Source: Bacteroidota bacterium (lineage in GTDB: Bacteria; Bacteroidota; Rhodothermia; Rhodothermales; Bin80). Taken from it: a stretch of DNA of 64,000 nt. The stretch's first letter is position 1. The number at the start of each line of letters is the position of its first letter. Position numbers and translations under genes: made by a program. The notes beneath the pieces are model-generated. The model ran no database searches and was not told the origin of the DNA. It saw only the letters and a program-made list of their open reading frames with translations. The stretch is from assembly GCA_026708685.1 (NCBI GenBank), contig JAPOUL010000071.1, positions 1 through 64,000 of the forward strand, given 5' to 3'. Positions 1 to 9,419 of this stretch are shown here, in pieces.

Positions 1-59
1 CGATCCGAGAAGGTGGACGGACCGTTGGGGCAGGTGTTGTTTCGAGTATTCTTGACTAA
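1..59 (+). CDS. tuf: elongation factor Tu, C-terminal end (5' truncated by window)
   Basis: The first bases translate in one frame as IREGGRTVGAGVVSSILD followed by a TAA stop, the hallmark C-terminus of EF-Tu. EF-Tu carries aminoacyl-tRNA to the ribosomal A site as a GTP complex. Only the last 18 codons are in the window. Its position 9 bp before rpsJ is the usual tuf-rpsJ junction at the head of the S10 operon. Confidence 0.95.
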   Translation, partial: IREGGRTVGAGVVSSILD

Positions 60-68
60 CGCTCTACG

Positions 69-377
69 ATGACCGGGCAGAAAATCCGTATTCGCCTCAA
101 GTCCTACGATCATACGCTGATCGACAAGAGTGCGGAGAAAATTATCAAGACCGTGAAAGCGACGGGTGCCATGGTCAGTGGGCCAATTCCACTGCCGACG
201 CAGAAATCCATATATACGGTCTTGCGCAGCCCCCATGTCAATAAGAAAAGTAGAGAGCAATTTGAAAGCCGTAGCCATAATCGATTGATTGACATTTTGT
301 CGACGAGTACGAAAACGGTGGATGCGTTACTTAAGTTGGAGCTCCCAAGTGGAGTTGATGTAGAGATTAAAGTATAA
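69..377 (+). CDS. rpsJ: 30S ribosomal protein S10
   Basis: The product has 102 residues, the normal S10 length. The GPIPLPT loop and the [11 protein letters not shown] and HNRLIDI blocks are diagnostic. S10 sits in the 30S head and, as NusE, also takes part in transcription antitermination. The ATG start lies 9 bp after the tuf stop with no clear Shine-Dalgarno sequence, as for most genes in this operon. It opens the S10 cluster. Confidence 0.97.
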   Translation: MTGQKIRIRLKSYDHTLIDKSAEKIIKTVKATGAMVSGPIPLPTQKSIYTVLRSPHVNKKSREQFESRSHNRLIDILSTSTKTVDALLKLELPSGVDVEIKV

Positions 378-395
378 CGATACGGCATCAATACC

Positions 396-1034
396 ATGAG
401 CGGAATGATTGGCAAGAAAATTGGGATGACCAGCATTTTTGATGATGCTGGCAACAATGTTCCCTGCACCGTCCTTGAAGTAGGACCCAATCGAGTGGTG
501 CAAATCAAGCACAAGGAGGGTAAAGATGGGTATGATGCGGTTCAACTTGGGTATGGATTGCGCAAGCCGCGTCGGGTTACCAAAGCAATGACGGGGCATT
601 TTGATCGTGCGGATGTGCCTCCACAGAACGTCTTGAAAGAATTTGAATGGTTGGGTGAGATGCCTGATATTGGTCATGAGATTCGAGTAGAGAGTGTTTT
701 TGAAGAACAGGAAATGATTGACGTTTCGGGCACGAGCAAGGGGAAAGGATTTCAGGGAGTGGTTCGCCGACATGGTTTTCACGGTGTCAATGATCAAACC
801 CATGGTCAGCATGACCGTCAGCGTGCACCAGGTTCCATTGGAGCCTCCAGTGATCCGTCTCGTGTCATCAAGGGAATGCGCATGGCGGGACAAATGGGCA
901 ATGCGAGGGTCACTGTTAAAAATCTTGATGTGGTCCGTATTATTGCTGAACACAATCTCCTGTTGGTTCGTGGTGCTGTTCCTGGTCCCAATCAGGGAAT
1001 TGTTGAGTTGTTCAAACAAGGTGAACAAAGATGA
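396..1034 (+). CDS. rplC: 50S ribosomal protein L3
   Basis: The product has 212 residues. It begins GMIGKKIGMTSIFDD and carries the VSGTSKGKGFQGVVRRHGF segment of the long L3 finger that reaches the peptidyl-transferase centre, followed by PGSIGAS and KGMRMAGQMGN. L3 is an early 50S assembly protein. Its stop overlaps the rplD start within ATGATG, which suggests translational coupling. Confidence 0.97.
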   Translation: MSGMIGKKIGMTSIFDDAGNNVPCTVLEVGPNRVVQIKHKEGKDGYDAVQLGYGLRKPRRVTKAMTGHFDRADVPPQNVLKEFEWLGEMPDIGHEIRVESVFEEQEMIDVSGTSKGKGFQGVVRRHGFHGVNDQTHGQHDRQRAPGSIGASSDPSRVIKGMRMAGQMGNARVTVKNLDVVRIIAEHNLLLVRGAVPGPNQGIVELFKQGEQR

Positions 1035-1681
1035 TGGAATTGGAGGTATTGCAGTTGAACGGATCTCCGGCCGGTCGTACCGTCCAATTGGATGAAGCGA
1101 TTTTTGGTGTTACTCCCAATGATCATGTCCTTTGGCTGGATGTTCGACGGACACAGGCTGCCACTCGCCAAGGTACCCACAAAACGAAAGAACGTGGAGA
1201 GGTGAAAGGGTCCAACCGTAAACTCTATCGCCAGAAGGGTACTGGACTAGCACGCGTTGGCAATGCCGCGTCTCCTTTGCGTCGAGGAGGAGGTCGCACC
1301 TTCGGGCCTCGTCCCCACTCGTATGATGTGAGACTCAGCAAAAAAGTGAAGAGCAATGCCCGCCGATCAGCCCTGACCTATAAAGCACAGCATCAGGCGA
1401 TCCGAGTCATTGATGCCCTTGATTTTGAGCAACCAAGCACACAAAATCTTCGCACCATTTTAGGAGATCTTGAACTGGAAGGACAGCCAGTGTTGATTGT
1501 GACGGCTTCCCATCAGCCTAAAGTCTATCGCTCCAGCCAAAACCTTCATCGCGTCATCGTGCGTGAAGCACGCAATGTAAGTGCTGAAGATATCCTTCGT
1601 GCCCGTATTCTTGTTTGTGAAGAAGATGCACTTTCCATATGGAGTCATTTGTGGGCTTCTACACCGAAGGTTCAAGCCTAA
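1031..1681 (+). CDS. rplD: 50S ribosomal protein L4
   Basis: The product has 216 residues. The RQKGTGLARVG and SPLRRGGGRTFGPRPHSY blocks form the basic extended loop lining the peptide exit tunnel. The start is one of two adjacent ATGs (1031 or 1034) overlapping the rplC stop. In enterobacteria L4 represses its own operon, but no leader of that type can be recognised here. Confidence 0.96.
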   Translation: MMELEVLQLNGSPAGRTVQLDEAIFGVTPNDHVLWLDVRRTQAATRQGTHKTKERGEVKGSNRKLYRQKGTGLARVGNAASPLRRGGGRTFGPRPHSYDVRLSKKVKSNARRSALTYKAQHQAIRVIDALDFEQPSTQNLRTILGDLELEGQPVLIVTASHQPKVYRSSQNLHRVIVREARNVSAEDILRARILVCEEDALSIWSHLWASTPKVQA

Positions 1682-1687
1682 TTCTAC

Positions 1688-1987
1688 ATGAGTCGAAACA
1701 TTTTAATACGTCCACTGGTGTCCGAGAAACTGACCGCTCAGATGGAAGAGGGGCATTACGCGTTTATTGTGGATTCTCGTGCCAACAAAATTGAAATTAG
1801 GCATGAGATCAAGAAACGCTTTCCTGATGTTGACATCAAGGAGATCCGCACTATGAATGTGCGAGGCAAGCATCGTCGCCAGATGACGCGGCAGGGAGTG
1901 AGAATCGGGCGCAAGTCGGGATACAAGAAAGCCATTGTGACCCTGAAGCCTGAGAGTGAACGGATAGACTTCTACGAGGACATTTAA
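1688..1987 (+). CDS. rplW: 50S ribosomal protein L23
   Basis: The product has 99 residues and the typical opening ILIRPLVSEKLTAQMEEGHYAFIVDSRANKIEIRHEIKK in pieces. L23 lies at the tunnel exit and docks trigger factor and SRP. The gene starts 6 bp after rplD and is followed 3 bp later by rplB, in the standard order. Confidence 0.96.
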   Translation: MSRNILIRPLVSEKLTAQMEEGHYAFIVDSRANKIEIRHEIKKRFPDVDIKEIRTMNVRGKHRRQMTRQGVRIGRKSGYKKAIVTLKPESERIDFYEDI

Positions 1988-1990
1988 GCC

Positions 1991-2824
1991 ATGGCGATTC
2001 GCAATTTAAACCCTGTGACCCCTGGGCAACGTCAGCGATCGGTCTCTTTGTTTGACCAGATCACCGAGAAGACTCCAGAGAAAAGCCTGCTCCGCCCCGT
2101 GAAACGTCGCGGTGGACGCAACTCCACTGGACGCATCATGGTGCGTCATCAGGGAGGTCGGCACAAGCGTCGCTATCGGGTGATTGACTTTCGGCGGCGC
2201 AAGGATGGCGTTCCAGCACGCGTTGCAAGCATTCAATATGACCCGAATCGATCTGCAAGAATTGCACTACTGGTGTATGCAGATGGAGACAAGCGATATA
2301 TCCTTGCTCCTGACCAGATCGCCGTAGATCATCAGGTTCAGAATGGACCCGATGCTCCACCCGAAATCGGCAATTGTCTGCCGCTCGGTAAAATTCCTCT
2401 CGGAACGTTTGTTCATGCCATTGAGATGAAGCCCGGTAAAGGCGCTCAGTTGGCACGATCCGCAGGTACATTCGCTCAATTGACCGCCCGTGAAGGAAAG
2501 TATGTAACCCTCAAGCTCCCGAGCGGCGAGGTGCGCCGGATTCTTGCTGAATGCAGAGCAACCATTGGTACGACCAGCAATCCGGACCATATGAACATTG
2601 ACTTGGGAAAAGCTGGTCGGCGTCGTTGGATGGGGGTTCGCCCCAAAGTGAGAGGCGTAGCCATGAACCCTGTGGATCACCCCATGGGTGGTGGAGAGGG
2701 CAAGGCCAGTGGAGGACATCCTCGATCGCCATCGGGTGTCCCTGCCAAGGGATACAAGACTCGGAAACGCAATGCCGCGTCCAACAAGTATATCGTACGT
2801 CCAAGAGGCACCAAACGGAGATAA
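1991..2824 (+). CDS. rplB: 50S ribosomal protein L2
   Basis: The product has 277 residues, the full L2 length. The [17 protein letters not shown] block carries the conserved histidine near the peptidyl-transferase centre, and [17 protein letters not shown] is the RNA-binding N-terminal part. L2 is needed for subunit association. The ATG is 3 bp after the rplW stop. Confidence 0.97.
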   Translation: MAIRNLNPVTPGQRQRSVSLFDQITEKTPEKSLLRPVKRRGGRNSTGRIMVRHQGGRHKRRYRVIDFRRRKDGVPARVASIQYDPNRSARIALLVYADGDKRYILAPDQIAVDHQVQNGPDAPPEIGNCLPLGKIPLGTFVHAIEMKPGKGAQLARSAGTFAQLTAREGKYVTLKLPSGEVRRILAECRATIGTTSNPDHMNIDLGKAGRRRWMGVRPKVRGVAMNPVDHPMGGGEGKASGGHPRSPSGVPAKGYKTRKRNAASNKYIVRPRGTKRR

Positions 2825-2826
2825 TC

Positions 2827-3108
2827 ATGGCACGATCACTTAAGAAAGGTCCATTTGTCCATCACAAGCTCCAGCGCAAGGTGGATCGGCTGAATCAAAC
2901 GGACAAGAAAAAGGTGCTCAAGACATGGAGCCGTGCCTCCATGATTACCCCCGATTTTGTCGGGCATACCTTTGCAGTGCATAATGGGAGGCAGTTCATT
3001 CCCGTTTATGTGACGGAAAACATGGTTGGCCATCGTTTGGGTGAATTTTCTCCGACCCGAAATTTTCGTGGTCATCCAGGAACCAAGAAAGATCGACGAG
3101 CAAAATAA
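2827..3108 (+). CDS. rpsS: 30S ribosomal protein S19
   Basis: The product has 93 residues starting [15 protein letters not shown] and containing [23 protein letters not shown] and [12 protein letters not shown] in pieces. A longer in-frame extension to 2626 is open but lies inside rplB, so the ATG at 2827, right after the rplB stop, is chosen. S19 binds 16S rRNA in the head together with S13. Confidence 0.96.
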   Translation: MARSLKKGPFVHHKLQRKVDRLNQTDKKKVLKTWSRASMITPDFVGHTFAVHNGRQFIPVYVTENMVGHRLGEFSPTRNFRGHPGTKKDRRAK

Positions 3109-3114
3109 AGAATC

Positions 3115-3462
3115 ATGGAAGCACGGGCAGTTCGAAAATATATCCGAAGTTCTCCGCGTAAGATGAGACGCGTGGTCAATGTGGTTCGTGGGTTGCCGGT
3201 CACCGAAGCCCTCAATACGCTGCATTTCTTGCCTCAGCAGGCAACGCATCCCGTTGCTCATACGATCAAGTCGGCTATCCATAACTTGATGGATTTAAAT
3301 CCAACGGAGCGATTTGATGAAGAGGATCTCTGGATCAAGGAAATTAAGGTTGATGAAGGACCGATGCTGAAACGCCATAGGCCCGTTTCTCGAGGGCGTG
3401 CACATCCAATACGCAAGCGGATGAGTCACCTTACCGTCATTGTTCAAGCTCAACAAGCATAG
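3115..3462 (+). CDS. rplV: 50S ribosomal protein L22
   Basis: The product has 115 residues. The N-terminal globular part carries RKYIRSSPRKMRRVVNVVRG, and the tunnel-lining beta-hairpin is GPMLKRHRPVSRGRAHPIRKR. L22 narrows the exit tunnel and is a classical site of macrolide-resistance mutations. It sits between rpsS and rpsC as expected. Confidence 0.95.
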   Translation: MEARAVRKYIRSSPRKMRRVVNVVRGLPVTEALNTLHFLPQQATHPVAHTIKSAIHNLMDLNPTERFDEEDLWIKEIKVDEGPMLKRHRPVSRGRAHPIRKRMSHLTVIVQAQQA

Positions 3463-3474
3463 TACTGTAGAAGA

Positions 3475-4263
3475 ATGGGTCAGAAAACACATCCAATAGG
3501 TTTTCGTCTTGGAACCATCCGAGGCTGGGACTCCAATTGGTATGCCCGAAAAAAAGAAATTGCCGAAAAGCTTCTGGAAGACGAAGAGCTGCGTCGCTAT
3601 CTGACGGTTCGCCTCAAACGTGCTGGACTCAGTCGAGTCGTGATTGAGAGAACCCCCAAGCGAATCATCCTCACATTACATACCAGTCGACCTGGTGTGG
3701 TCATTGGACGTGGTGGACAGGAGGTGGAGAAGCTACGCGAAGAGCTCAAGCGGATCACGACCAAAGAGATCCAGATCAATATCAACGAGATCAAGCGACC
3801 CGAGCTGGATGCCAGTCTGGTCGCCCAGAATGTCGCTCAGCAGTTGGAAGGTCGCGTGGCATTTCGTCGTGCAATGAAACAGGCTCTGCAGGGTGCAATG
3901 CGGATGGGAGCACAGGGCATTCGCATTCGAGTCAGTGGCCGATTGGGCGGTGCTGAAATGGGCCGCGTAGAACAATACCTTGAAGGCCGGGTACCACTGC
4001 ACACGATCCGTGCTGACATTGATTATGCGGAGGCGACTGCATTTTCCATTTACGGGACGACGGGTGTCAAGGTATGGGTCTATCGTGGTGAAATTCTTGG
4101 GCGCCCAGACTTGAGTCCGAATGTGCAAGCCCAGCGGCAACAGTTACGCCAGATGCAGTCGGGCAGCCGCGGAAGTGAAAGTAGCAAAGCCCGTGACCGC
4201 CGTCGTGGTGGACGAAGACGCAGAGGCAATACACAGAGAGCAGGTCGCGGTTCCAAACAATAA
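3475..4263 (+). CDS. rpsC: 30S ribosomal protein S3
   Basis: The product has 262 residues. It opens [13 protein letters not shown], has a type II KH domain with the [14 protein letters not shown] loop, and a C-terminal domain with [21 protein letters not shown]. The last ~45 residues are a basic, low-complexity tail ([13 protein letters not shown]), longer than the E. coli C-terminus. S3 forms part of the mRNA entry tunnel and helicase site. Confidence 0.96.
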   Translation: MGQKTHPIGFRLGTIRGWDSNWYARKKEIAEKLLEDEELRRYLTVRLKRAGLSRVVIERTPKRIILTLHTSRPGVVIGRGGQEVEKLREELKRITTKEIQININEIKRPELDASLVAQNVAQQLEGRVAFRRAMKQALQGAMRMGAQGIRIRVSGRLGGAEMGRVEQYLEGRVPLHTIRADIDYAEATAFSIYGTTGVKVWVYRGEILGRPDLSPNVQAQRQQLRQMQSGSRGSESSKARDRRRGGRRRRGNTQRAGRGSKQ

Positions 4264-4297
4264 ACAGACTTCATAACGCGATAAACGATATCACATC

Positions 4298-4723
4298 ATG
4301 TTGATGCCCAAGCGGACTAAGTACCGCAAACAACAAAAAGGCAGGATTAAAGGCAATGCAACGCGCGGTACGCGTGTTGATTTTGGGGACTTTGGGATCA
4401 AGGCTCTTGAACCTGGACGTATCTCCAGTCGACAGATTGAAGCTGCACGAATTGCCATGACGCGTCGCATGAAGCGAATAGGGAAAGTGTATATCCGAAT
4501 CTTTCCCGACAAACCGATTACCAGTAAACCCGCTGAAGTTCGAATGGGGAAAGGAAAAGGTGCGATTGATCACTGGGCTGCTTCCATTCACCCGGGCCGC
4601 ATCCTGTTTGAAGTTGGCGGTGGTGTTCCCATGGATCTCGCCAAAGAGTCCATGCGACTCGCACAGCAAAAACTGCCCATCAAGACAAAATTTGTTGTGC
4701 GGCCAGACTATGTGGAGGAATAG
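4298..4723 (+). CDS. rplP: 50S ribosomal protein L16
   Basis: The product has 141 residues starting [16 protein letters not shown]. It contains [25 protein letters not shown] and the [11 protein letters not shown] block. L16 helps position A-site tRNA. An internal ATG at 4304 (MPKRT) is possible, but MLMPKRTK is the common family start. Confidence 0.95.
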   Translation: MLMPKRTKYRKQQKGRIKGNATRGTRVDFGDFGIKALEPGRISSRQIEAARIAMTRRMKRIGKVYIRIFPDKPITSKPAEVRMGKGKGAIDHWAASIHPGRILFEVGGGVPMDLAKESMRLAQQKLPIKTKFVVRPDYVEE

Positions 4724-4728
4724 ACGAT

Positions 4729-4923
4729 ATGAAAGCCCCTGAAGTGCGTGCCCTAAGTATAGAAGAAGTTCAAGAGCGTATCCGAGAGGAGCAGGAGCAG
4801 CTGTCTGAGCTGAAATTCAGACATGCCATTGCTCAGTTGGAAAATCCAATGATTCTCCGAGAAAAACGGCGGTTTCTTGCTCGCCTGAAAACCATTCATC
4901 TTCAAATGGTCGCCGACTCATGA
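4729..4923 (+). CDS. rpmC: 50S ribosomal protein L29
   Basis: The product has 64 residues forming two helices, with the L29 signature SELKFRHAIAQLENP and an FLARLKT C-terminus. It lies near the tunnel exit beside L23. Its TGA stop overlaps the rpsQ ATG by 4 bases. Confidence 0.93.
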   Translation: MKAPEVRALSIEEVQERIREEQEQLSELKFRHAIAQLENPMILREKRRFLARLKTIHLQMVADS

Positions 4924-5183
4924 GTGAATCAAGACAATCGACCCGCAAAGAACGGACTGGAATTGTGATCAGCAATAAGATGCAGAAAACCATTGTGGTA
5001 GGCATCCAACGGCAGGTTAGACATCCCATCTATGGGAAGTTTATCAAGAAAACGAGTCGCCTGTATGCACACGATGAGCTTGAGCAGGCCCATGAGGGGG
5101 ATACGGTTCGTGTTGCTGAAATACGGCCTGTGAGCAAGAAAAAGCGGTGGCGCTTGGTAGAGGTTACCGAGCGTGCTAAATAA
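4920..5183 (+). CDS. rpsQ: 30S ribosomal protein S17
   Basis: The product has 87 residues. The S17 core is GIVISNKMQKTIVVGIQR, with the conserved HPIYGKFIKKTSR and AHDE blocks. S17 is a primary 16S-binding assembly protein. The start overlaps the rpmC stop (ATGA). Confidence 0.95.
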   Translation: MSESRQSTRKERTGIVISNKMQKTIVVGIQRQVRHPIYGKFIKKTSRLYAHDELEQAHEGDTVRVAEIRPVSKKKRWRLVEVTERAK

Positions 5184-5193
5184 GGACTGAATC

Positions 5194-5562
5194 ATGATAC
5201 AGCAGGAATCCAGATTGACGGTTGCCGATAACAGCGGTGCGAAAGAAGTTCTGTGCATCCGTGTTCTAGGCGGAAGTGGACGACGCTATGCGCGGATTGG
5301 CGATCGGATTGTCGTGACGGTGAAGTCTGCCATCCCTGGAGGAAATGTAAAGAAGGGTGATGTGTCTCGTGCTGTTGTCGTCCGAACGCGCAAGGAACTG
5401 CGACGCACTGATGGATCCTATATCCGATTTGATGAAAATGCGGCTGTCCTCCTGAATGCTCAGGACGAGCCTCGTGGGACGCGTATTTTTGGCCCTGTTG
5501 CACGGGAGCTCCGTGAGAAACAGTACATGCGTATCGTATCCCTTGCACCTGAAGTCATTTAG
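5194..5562 (+). CDS. rplN: 50S ribosomal protein L14
   Basis: The product has 122 residues, the standard length. It begins [18 protein letters not shown] and contains [17 protein letters not shown] and [14 protein letters not shown]14 bridges to the 30S subunit and binds the silencing factor RsfS. Confidence 0.97.
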   Translation: MIQQESRLTVADNSGAKEVLCIRVLGGSGRRYARIGDRIVVTVKSAIPGGNVKKGDVSRAVVVRTRKELRRTDGSYIRFDENAAVLLNAQDEPRGTRIFGPVARELREKQYMRIVSLAPEVI

Positions 5563-5578
5563 ATCATTGTATTCAGAT

Positions 5579-5959
5579 ATGTCTCAGTCTCGGCGTAAAA
5601 CAAAGAAAACTCATGTCAAGAAAGGTGACAGAGTGATGTTGACCAAGGCCATCACGGCCTGCAAAGGCAGTCCCGACCGCGAGCGGGGGTATGTCGGCAA
5701 AGTACTGCGGGTGTTTCCAGAGACGAACCGCGTGATTGTGGAAGGAGTGAATATTCGCATCCGTCATACCCGTCCCAATCAAGTGTATCCTCAAGGAGGT
5801 CGAGTCCAGCGTGAGAGTTCCATTCACATTTCCAATGTACTGCCCCTAGACAGCAACGGTGAAGGAACGCGAATTGGACGCAAACGCATTCAGGATGTGG
5901 AGACGGGTCGTGGACAATGGGTTCGTTACGCAAAAAACACTGGAGAAGAACTTGAATAA
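5579..5959 (+). CDS. rplX: 50S ribosomal protein L24
   Basis: The product has 126 residues, starting [20 protein letters not shown] at the ATG at 5579; an upstream in-frame extension lies inside rplN. The KOW-type VKKGDRV and [10 protein letters not shown] segments identify L24, an assembly initiator of 50S. It is a little longer than the E. coli protein at the C-terminus. The stop overlaps the rplE start (TAATG). Confidence 0.94.
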   Translation: MSQSRRKTKKTHVKKGDRVMLTKAITACKGSPDRERGYVGKVLRVFPETNRVIVEGVNIRIRHTRPNQVYPQGGRVQRESSIHISNVLPLDSNGEGTRIGRKRIQDVETGRGQWVRYAKNTGEELE

Positions 5960-6522
5960 TGGCCAAGTCAACCTATGAACCGCGCCTGAAATCGCGGTAT
6001 CGTTCTGAAATTGTTGATCAGTTGATCAAGAAGTTTTCCTACAAAAATCGCATGCAGGTTCCGCGTTTGATCAAGATCACGGTTAACAAGGGTGTTGGTG
6101 ATGCAACGCAGAATCAGAAATTACTTGATGGTGCTGTGGATGAACTGCGCCGCATTACGGGTCAGCAGCCCACGATACGACGTGCACGCAAAAGCGTCTC
6201 CAACTTTAAGTTGCGAGAGGGAATGCCCATTGGTGCAAGCGTGACCTTACGAGGGAATCGGATGTGGGAGTTTTTGGATCGTCTCATCACATTGGCCTTG
6301 CCACGGGTTCGCGATTTTCGCGGTGTCCCCGACAAGAGTTTCGACGGTCGCGGAAATTATTCATTAGGGATCAAGGAGCAGATTATCTTCCCTGAGATTA
6401 ATGTAGATCAGATTGAGCGCATTTCCGGTTTAGGGCTGACGTTTGTCACCAGTGCATCTTCGGATGAAGAGGCCTTCTCTTTACTGCAAGAACTGGGAAT
6501 GCCGTTTGTTCGTAGACAGTAA
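5959..6522 (+). CDS. rplE: 50S ribosomal protein L5
   Basis: The product has 187 residues. Conserved blocks are [36 protein letters not shown] and the C-terminal [19 protein letters not shown] with QIIFPEI. L5 belongs to the central protuberance and binds 5S rRNA together with L18. Confidence 0.97.
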   Translation: MAKSTYEPRLKSRYRSEIVDQLIKKFSYKNRMQVPRLIKITVNKGVGDATQNQKLLDGAVDELRRITGQQPTIRRARKSVSNFKLREGMPIGASVTLRGNRMWEFLDRLITLALPRVRDFRGVPDKSFDGRGNYSLGIKEQIIFPEINVDQIERISGLGLTFVTSASSDEEAFSLLQELGMPFVRRQ

Positions 6523-6554
6523 CCAACGCCTGATTCAGATTAACCATACCTTAG

Positions 6555-6824
6555 ATGGCTAAAAAAAGTGTCATTGCCCGTCAGAAAAAGCGTGAGCGTT
6601 TAGTTGCTCAGTATGCCGAACGTCGGGCTGAATTGAAAGCAGAGGGGAATTATGTTGCCTTGCAGGCACTTCCTCGCGACTCCAGTCCTTCCAGACTGAG
6701 GAATCGGTGTCAGCTCACTGGCCGTGGGCGTGGTTATATTCGGGTCTACGGTCTTTCACGAATTGCATTTCGGGACATGGCTCGTGCGGGCAAGATTCCT
6801 GGAATCCGAAAATCAAGTTGGTAA
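6555..6824 (+). CDS. rpsN: 30S ribosomal protein S14 (zinc-free long form)
   Basis: The product has 89 residues ending [38 protein letters not shown] in pieces. Only one cysteine is present, so the four-cysteine zinc knuckle of the short C+ type is absent. This is the long C- type. S14 sits in the 30S head. The spacing to rpsH is 1 bp. Confidence 0.95.
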   Translation: MAKKSVIARQKKRERLVAQYAERRAELKAEGNYVALQALPRDSSPSRLRNRCQLTGRGRGYIRVYGLSRIAFRDMARAGKIPGIRKSSW

Positions 6825-6825
6825 A

Positions 6826-7227
6826 ATGGGAGTGATTACAGATCCAGTTGGAGACTATCTTGCCAGACTCCGTAATGCACAGATGGCAGGACATACGTAT
6901 ACCGATATTCCGGCATCTCGCATTAAGCGGGCCATCACCCAGATCCTCATGGATAAAGGGTATATCACTCGATTTCTCAATGTAGATGATCAGGGACAGG
7001 GGCGATTGCGAATTTATCTGAAGTATGATCGTCATGGCAATGGTGCGATCCGATCTCTGAAGCGCATCTCCAAGCCTGGACTACGAGTGTATGCCAGAGC
7101 GGATCAATTGCCGAGAGTACAAAATGGCCTTGGTGTTGCTATTTTGTCCACATCGCGAGGAGTCATGACCGATAAAGAAGCTACCCGAATCCATGTTGGC
7201 GGGGAAGTCCTTGCACACATATTTTAA
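6826..7227 (+). CDS. rpsH: 30S ribosomal protein S8
   Basis: The product has 133 residues, starting MGVITDPVGDYLARLRNAQ at 6826, 1 bp after the rpsN stop. A longer in-frame opening lies within rpsN and is rejected. The C-terminal STSRGVMTDKEA block is diagnostic. S8 is a primary 16S central-domain binder and the spc-operon repressor in E. coli. Confidence 0.96.
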   Translation: MGVITDPVGDYLARLRNAQMAGHTYTDIPASRIKRAITQILMDKGYITRFLNVDDQGQGRLRIYLKYDRHGNGAIRSLKRISKPGLRVYARADQLPRVQNGLGVAILSTSRGVMTDKEATRIHVGGEVLAHIF

Positions 7228-7228
7228 G

Positions 7229-7786
7229 ATGTCAAGAATAGGAAAACAGGCCATTGTGGTTCGCGAGGGAGTTCAAGTTGATGTTTCCTCTGGAAACCTT
7301 GTAACGATTACGGGTCCGAAAGGAACCTTGGAATTACAGGTATCTCCCGAGCTATCACTGTCTCACGGTGATGACCAATTGCAGGTGAGTCGTCCTACGG
7401 ATCAAAAGCGACACAAGGCGATGCATGGCTTGTACCGTTCATTGTTGGCCAACATGGTCATTGGTGTCAGTGATGGGTTCCAGAAGCAGCTGGAGATCAT
7501 TGGGGTCGGTACCCGTGCTGAGGTGAAAAATGGCGTTCTGGAGCTGTCTGTTGGATTTTCGCATCCCATTTATTTTGTCCCTCCTGAGGGCGTTCAACTC
7601 GTTGCTGAAGGCGGTGGTAGAGGACGCAATCCAGTGGTGACCATCTCGGGTATTGACAAGCAGGCAGTAGGTCAGGTTGCCGCAAAAATCCGTTCCATCC
7701 GTCCACCAGAGCCCTACAAAGGGAAGGGGATTCGCTATGTGAACGAATATGTTCGTAGAAAAGCTGGCAAAACAGCCTCAAAATAA
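7229..7786 (+). CDS. rplF: 50S ribosomal protein L6
   Basis: The product has 185 residues, starting MSRIGKQAIVV at the ATG at 7229, 1 bp after the rpsH stop. It contains VTGPKGTLE-like (ITGPKGTLE) and the C-terminal RPPEPYKGKGIRY block of the second L6 domain. L6 lies near the sarcin-ricin loop. Confidence 0.96.
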   Translation: MSRIGKQAIVVREGVQVDVSSGNLVTITGPKGTLELQVSPELSLSHGDDQLQVSRPTDQKRHKAMHGLYRSLLANMVIGVSDGFQKQLEIIGVGTRAEVKNGVLELSVGFSHPIYFVPPEGVQLVAEGGGRGRNPVVTISGIDKQAVGQVAAKIRSIRPPEPYKGKGIRYVNEYVRRKAGKTASK

Positions 7787-7798
7787 TTTGAAGCCCAT

Positions 7799-8164
7799 AT
7801 GAGCACTCGGAAGTTCAAATCTGCAAAATCTGTTCGTAGATTCCGCACCAAGCGTAGCATACGTCGCAAGGTTCAGGGAACTGCTGAACGTCCTCGATTG
7901 ACGGTATTTCGAAGCAATCGAAATATTTATGCACAATTGATTGACGATCGCGAGCAGCGGACTTTGGTTGCAGCTTCCACCTTGGATGAAGGCCATCAAT
8001 CTGATTCTCCTATCCAGGCTGGTGAGGTGGTAGGTGAGCGACTTGCCCAGCGTGCCGCTGAACATGGAATTTCGAAGGCCGTCTTTGACCGCAACGGTTA
8101 TCGGTATCATGGACGTGTCCGCTCGCTAGCAGAGGGTGCACGTAAAGGCGGTTTGCAGTTTTGA
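7799..8164 (+). CDS. rplR: 50S ribosomal protein L18
   Basis: The product has 121 residues. [20 protein letters not shown] and the C-terminal [26 protein letters not shown] are classical L18 blocks. L18 binds 5S rRNA with L5. Confidence 0.96.
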   Translation: MSTRKFKSAKSVRRFRTKRSIRRKVQGTAERPRLTVFRSNRNIYAQLIDDREQRTLVAASTLDEGHQSDSPIQAGEVVGERLAQRAAEHGISKAVFDRNGYRYHGRVRSLAEGARKGGLQF

Positions 8165-8183
8165 GGATAAAATACATTAGTGA

Positions 8184-8717
8184 ATGAAATCGACACAGAA
8201 TCAACAGAAGAATCGGAACGAATCTGCCGACCAGACCGAGTGGATAGATCGGCTTGTCAAGGTCAAGCGTGTGGCTAAGGTGGTCAAAGGTGGACGCAGG
8301 TTCTCGTTTAATGCCGTTGTCGTTGTTGGGGATGGACAAGGTCATGTTGGTGCAGGCCTTGGTAAAGCCAATGAAGTGTCTGATGCCATCAAGAAGGGTA
8401 CTGAAGATGCAAAAAAACGTTTAATTTCTGTACCTGTTACCAAGGATGGCACGATTCCCCATCAAGTCATTGGAAAAAAGGATGCCGGTCGAGTGCTTCT
8501 CAAGCCGGCTTCACCAGGAACTGGAGTCATTGCCGGTGGTGGTGTACGTGCAGTATTGGAATGCGTCGGAATTACCAATGTGTTGTCCAAGTCATTAGGG
8601 ACCAGTAATCCACACAATCAGGTTGCGGCCACTCTGAATGCACTCAAAAGTTTGGAAGATCCACTGGAAGTTGCCAAACGTAGAGGCATTCCGCTTCGCC
8701 GCGTATTTGAAGGATAG
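8184..8717 (+). CDS. rpsE: 30S ribosomal protein S5
   Basis: The product has 177 residues. The N-terminal double-stranded RNA-binding-like domain carries [23 protein letters not shown] and [13 protein letters not shown]. The C-terminal part has [20 protein letters not shown]5 is involved in decoding fidelity and mRNA unwinding at the entry tunnel. Confidence 0.97.
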   Translation: MKSTQNQQKNRNESADQTEWIDRLVKVKRVAKVVKGGRRFSFNAVVVVGDGQGHVGAGLGKANEVSDAIKKGTEDAKKRLISVPVTKDGTIPHQVIGKKDAGRVLLKPASPGTGVIAGGGVRAVLECVGITNVLSKSLGTSNPHNQVAATLNALKSLEDPLEVAKRRGIPLRRVFEG

Positions 8718-8720
8718 GAC

Positions 8721-8933
8721 ATGACATCTCTTAAGATCACTCAATCACGAAGTCTGATTGGTTCATCGTCTCGCCAGCGCAAGACGATTCAGGCCTTGGG
8801 CCTTCGGAAAATTCATCACAGTGTTGTACGTAGTGACACTCCCGTTATTCGGGGGATGATTCGTGTTGTTTCCCATCTGGTTGAAGTGCAGGAGATCCCA
8901 TCTACTGAGCAGACCAAAGAATCAAGCGAATGA
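8721..8933 (+). CDS. rpmD: 50S ribosomal protein L30
   Basis: The product has 70 residues with the L30 core [27 protein letters not shown] and [20 protein letters not shown] in pieces. It follows rpsE by 3 bp, and its stop overlaps the rplO start by 4 bp. The C-terminus is extended by about 10 polar residues. Confidence 0.94.
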   Translation: MTSLKITQSRSLIGSSSRQRKTIQALGLRKIHHSVVRSDTPVIRGMIRVVSHLVEVQEIPSTEQTKESSE

Positions 8934-9403
8934 ATTTATCCACACTAAAACCTGCCAAAGGATCAACGCGTCCGAACAAGCGTCTTGGACGTGGAGTAGG
9001 GTCGGGAAAAGGAGGTCACAGCTCTACTCGCGGTAATAAGGGGCAAAAAAGCCGAACGGGAAATCATAGAATGCCCGCATGGTTTGAAGGGGGGCAGATG
9101 CCACTTCAGCGTCGTGTCCCCAAGTTTGGATTCAAGAATCCGAATCGCATTGCGTATAGCGTCTTCAATGTGGGGCAGCTTCATGCAATGGTAGAATCTG
9201 GCAGGATCAACGCAAGTGATCCCATTACGGTTGACTCCCTTGTTGAATCTGGATTGATTCGAAAGAATGCACGTGTCAAAATTCTTGGAGACGGCGATCT
9301 GGGTATTGCCCTGAATCTTCAAGTTCATGCTTTCAGCCGGTCTGCACAAGAGAAAATTAATGCAGCTGGTGGATCCATCCAGAAAGTACCAGCTCACTCA
9401 TAG
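8930..9403 (+). CDS. rplO: 50S ribosomal protein L15
   Basis: The product has 157 residues. The Gly/Lys/Arg-rich N-terminus ([25 protein letters not shown]) and [14 protein letters not shown] identify L15, a late 50S assembly protein. It immediately precedes secY, as in spc operons. Confidence 0.96.
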   Translation: MNLSTLKPAKGSTRPNKRLGRGVGSGKGGHSSTRGNKGQKSRTGNHRMPAWFEGGQMPLQRRVPKFGFKNPNRIAYSVFNVGQLHAMVESGRINASDPITVDSLVESGLIRKNARVKILGDGDLGIALNLQVHAFSRSAQEKINAAGGSIQKVPAHS

Positions 9404-9419
9404 TATCAATCACCTTTGA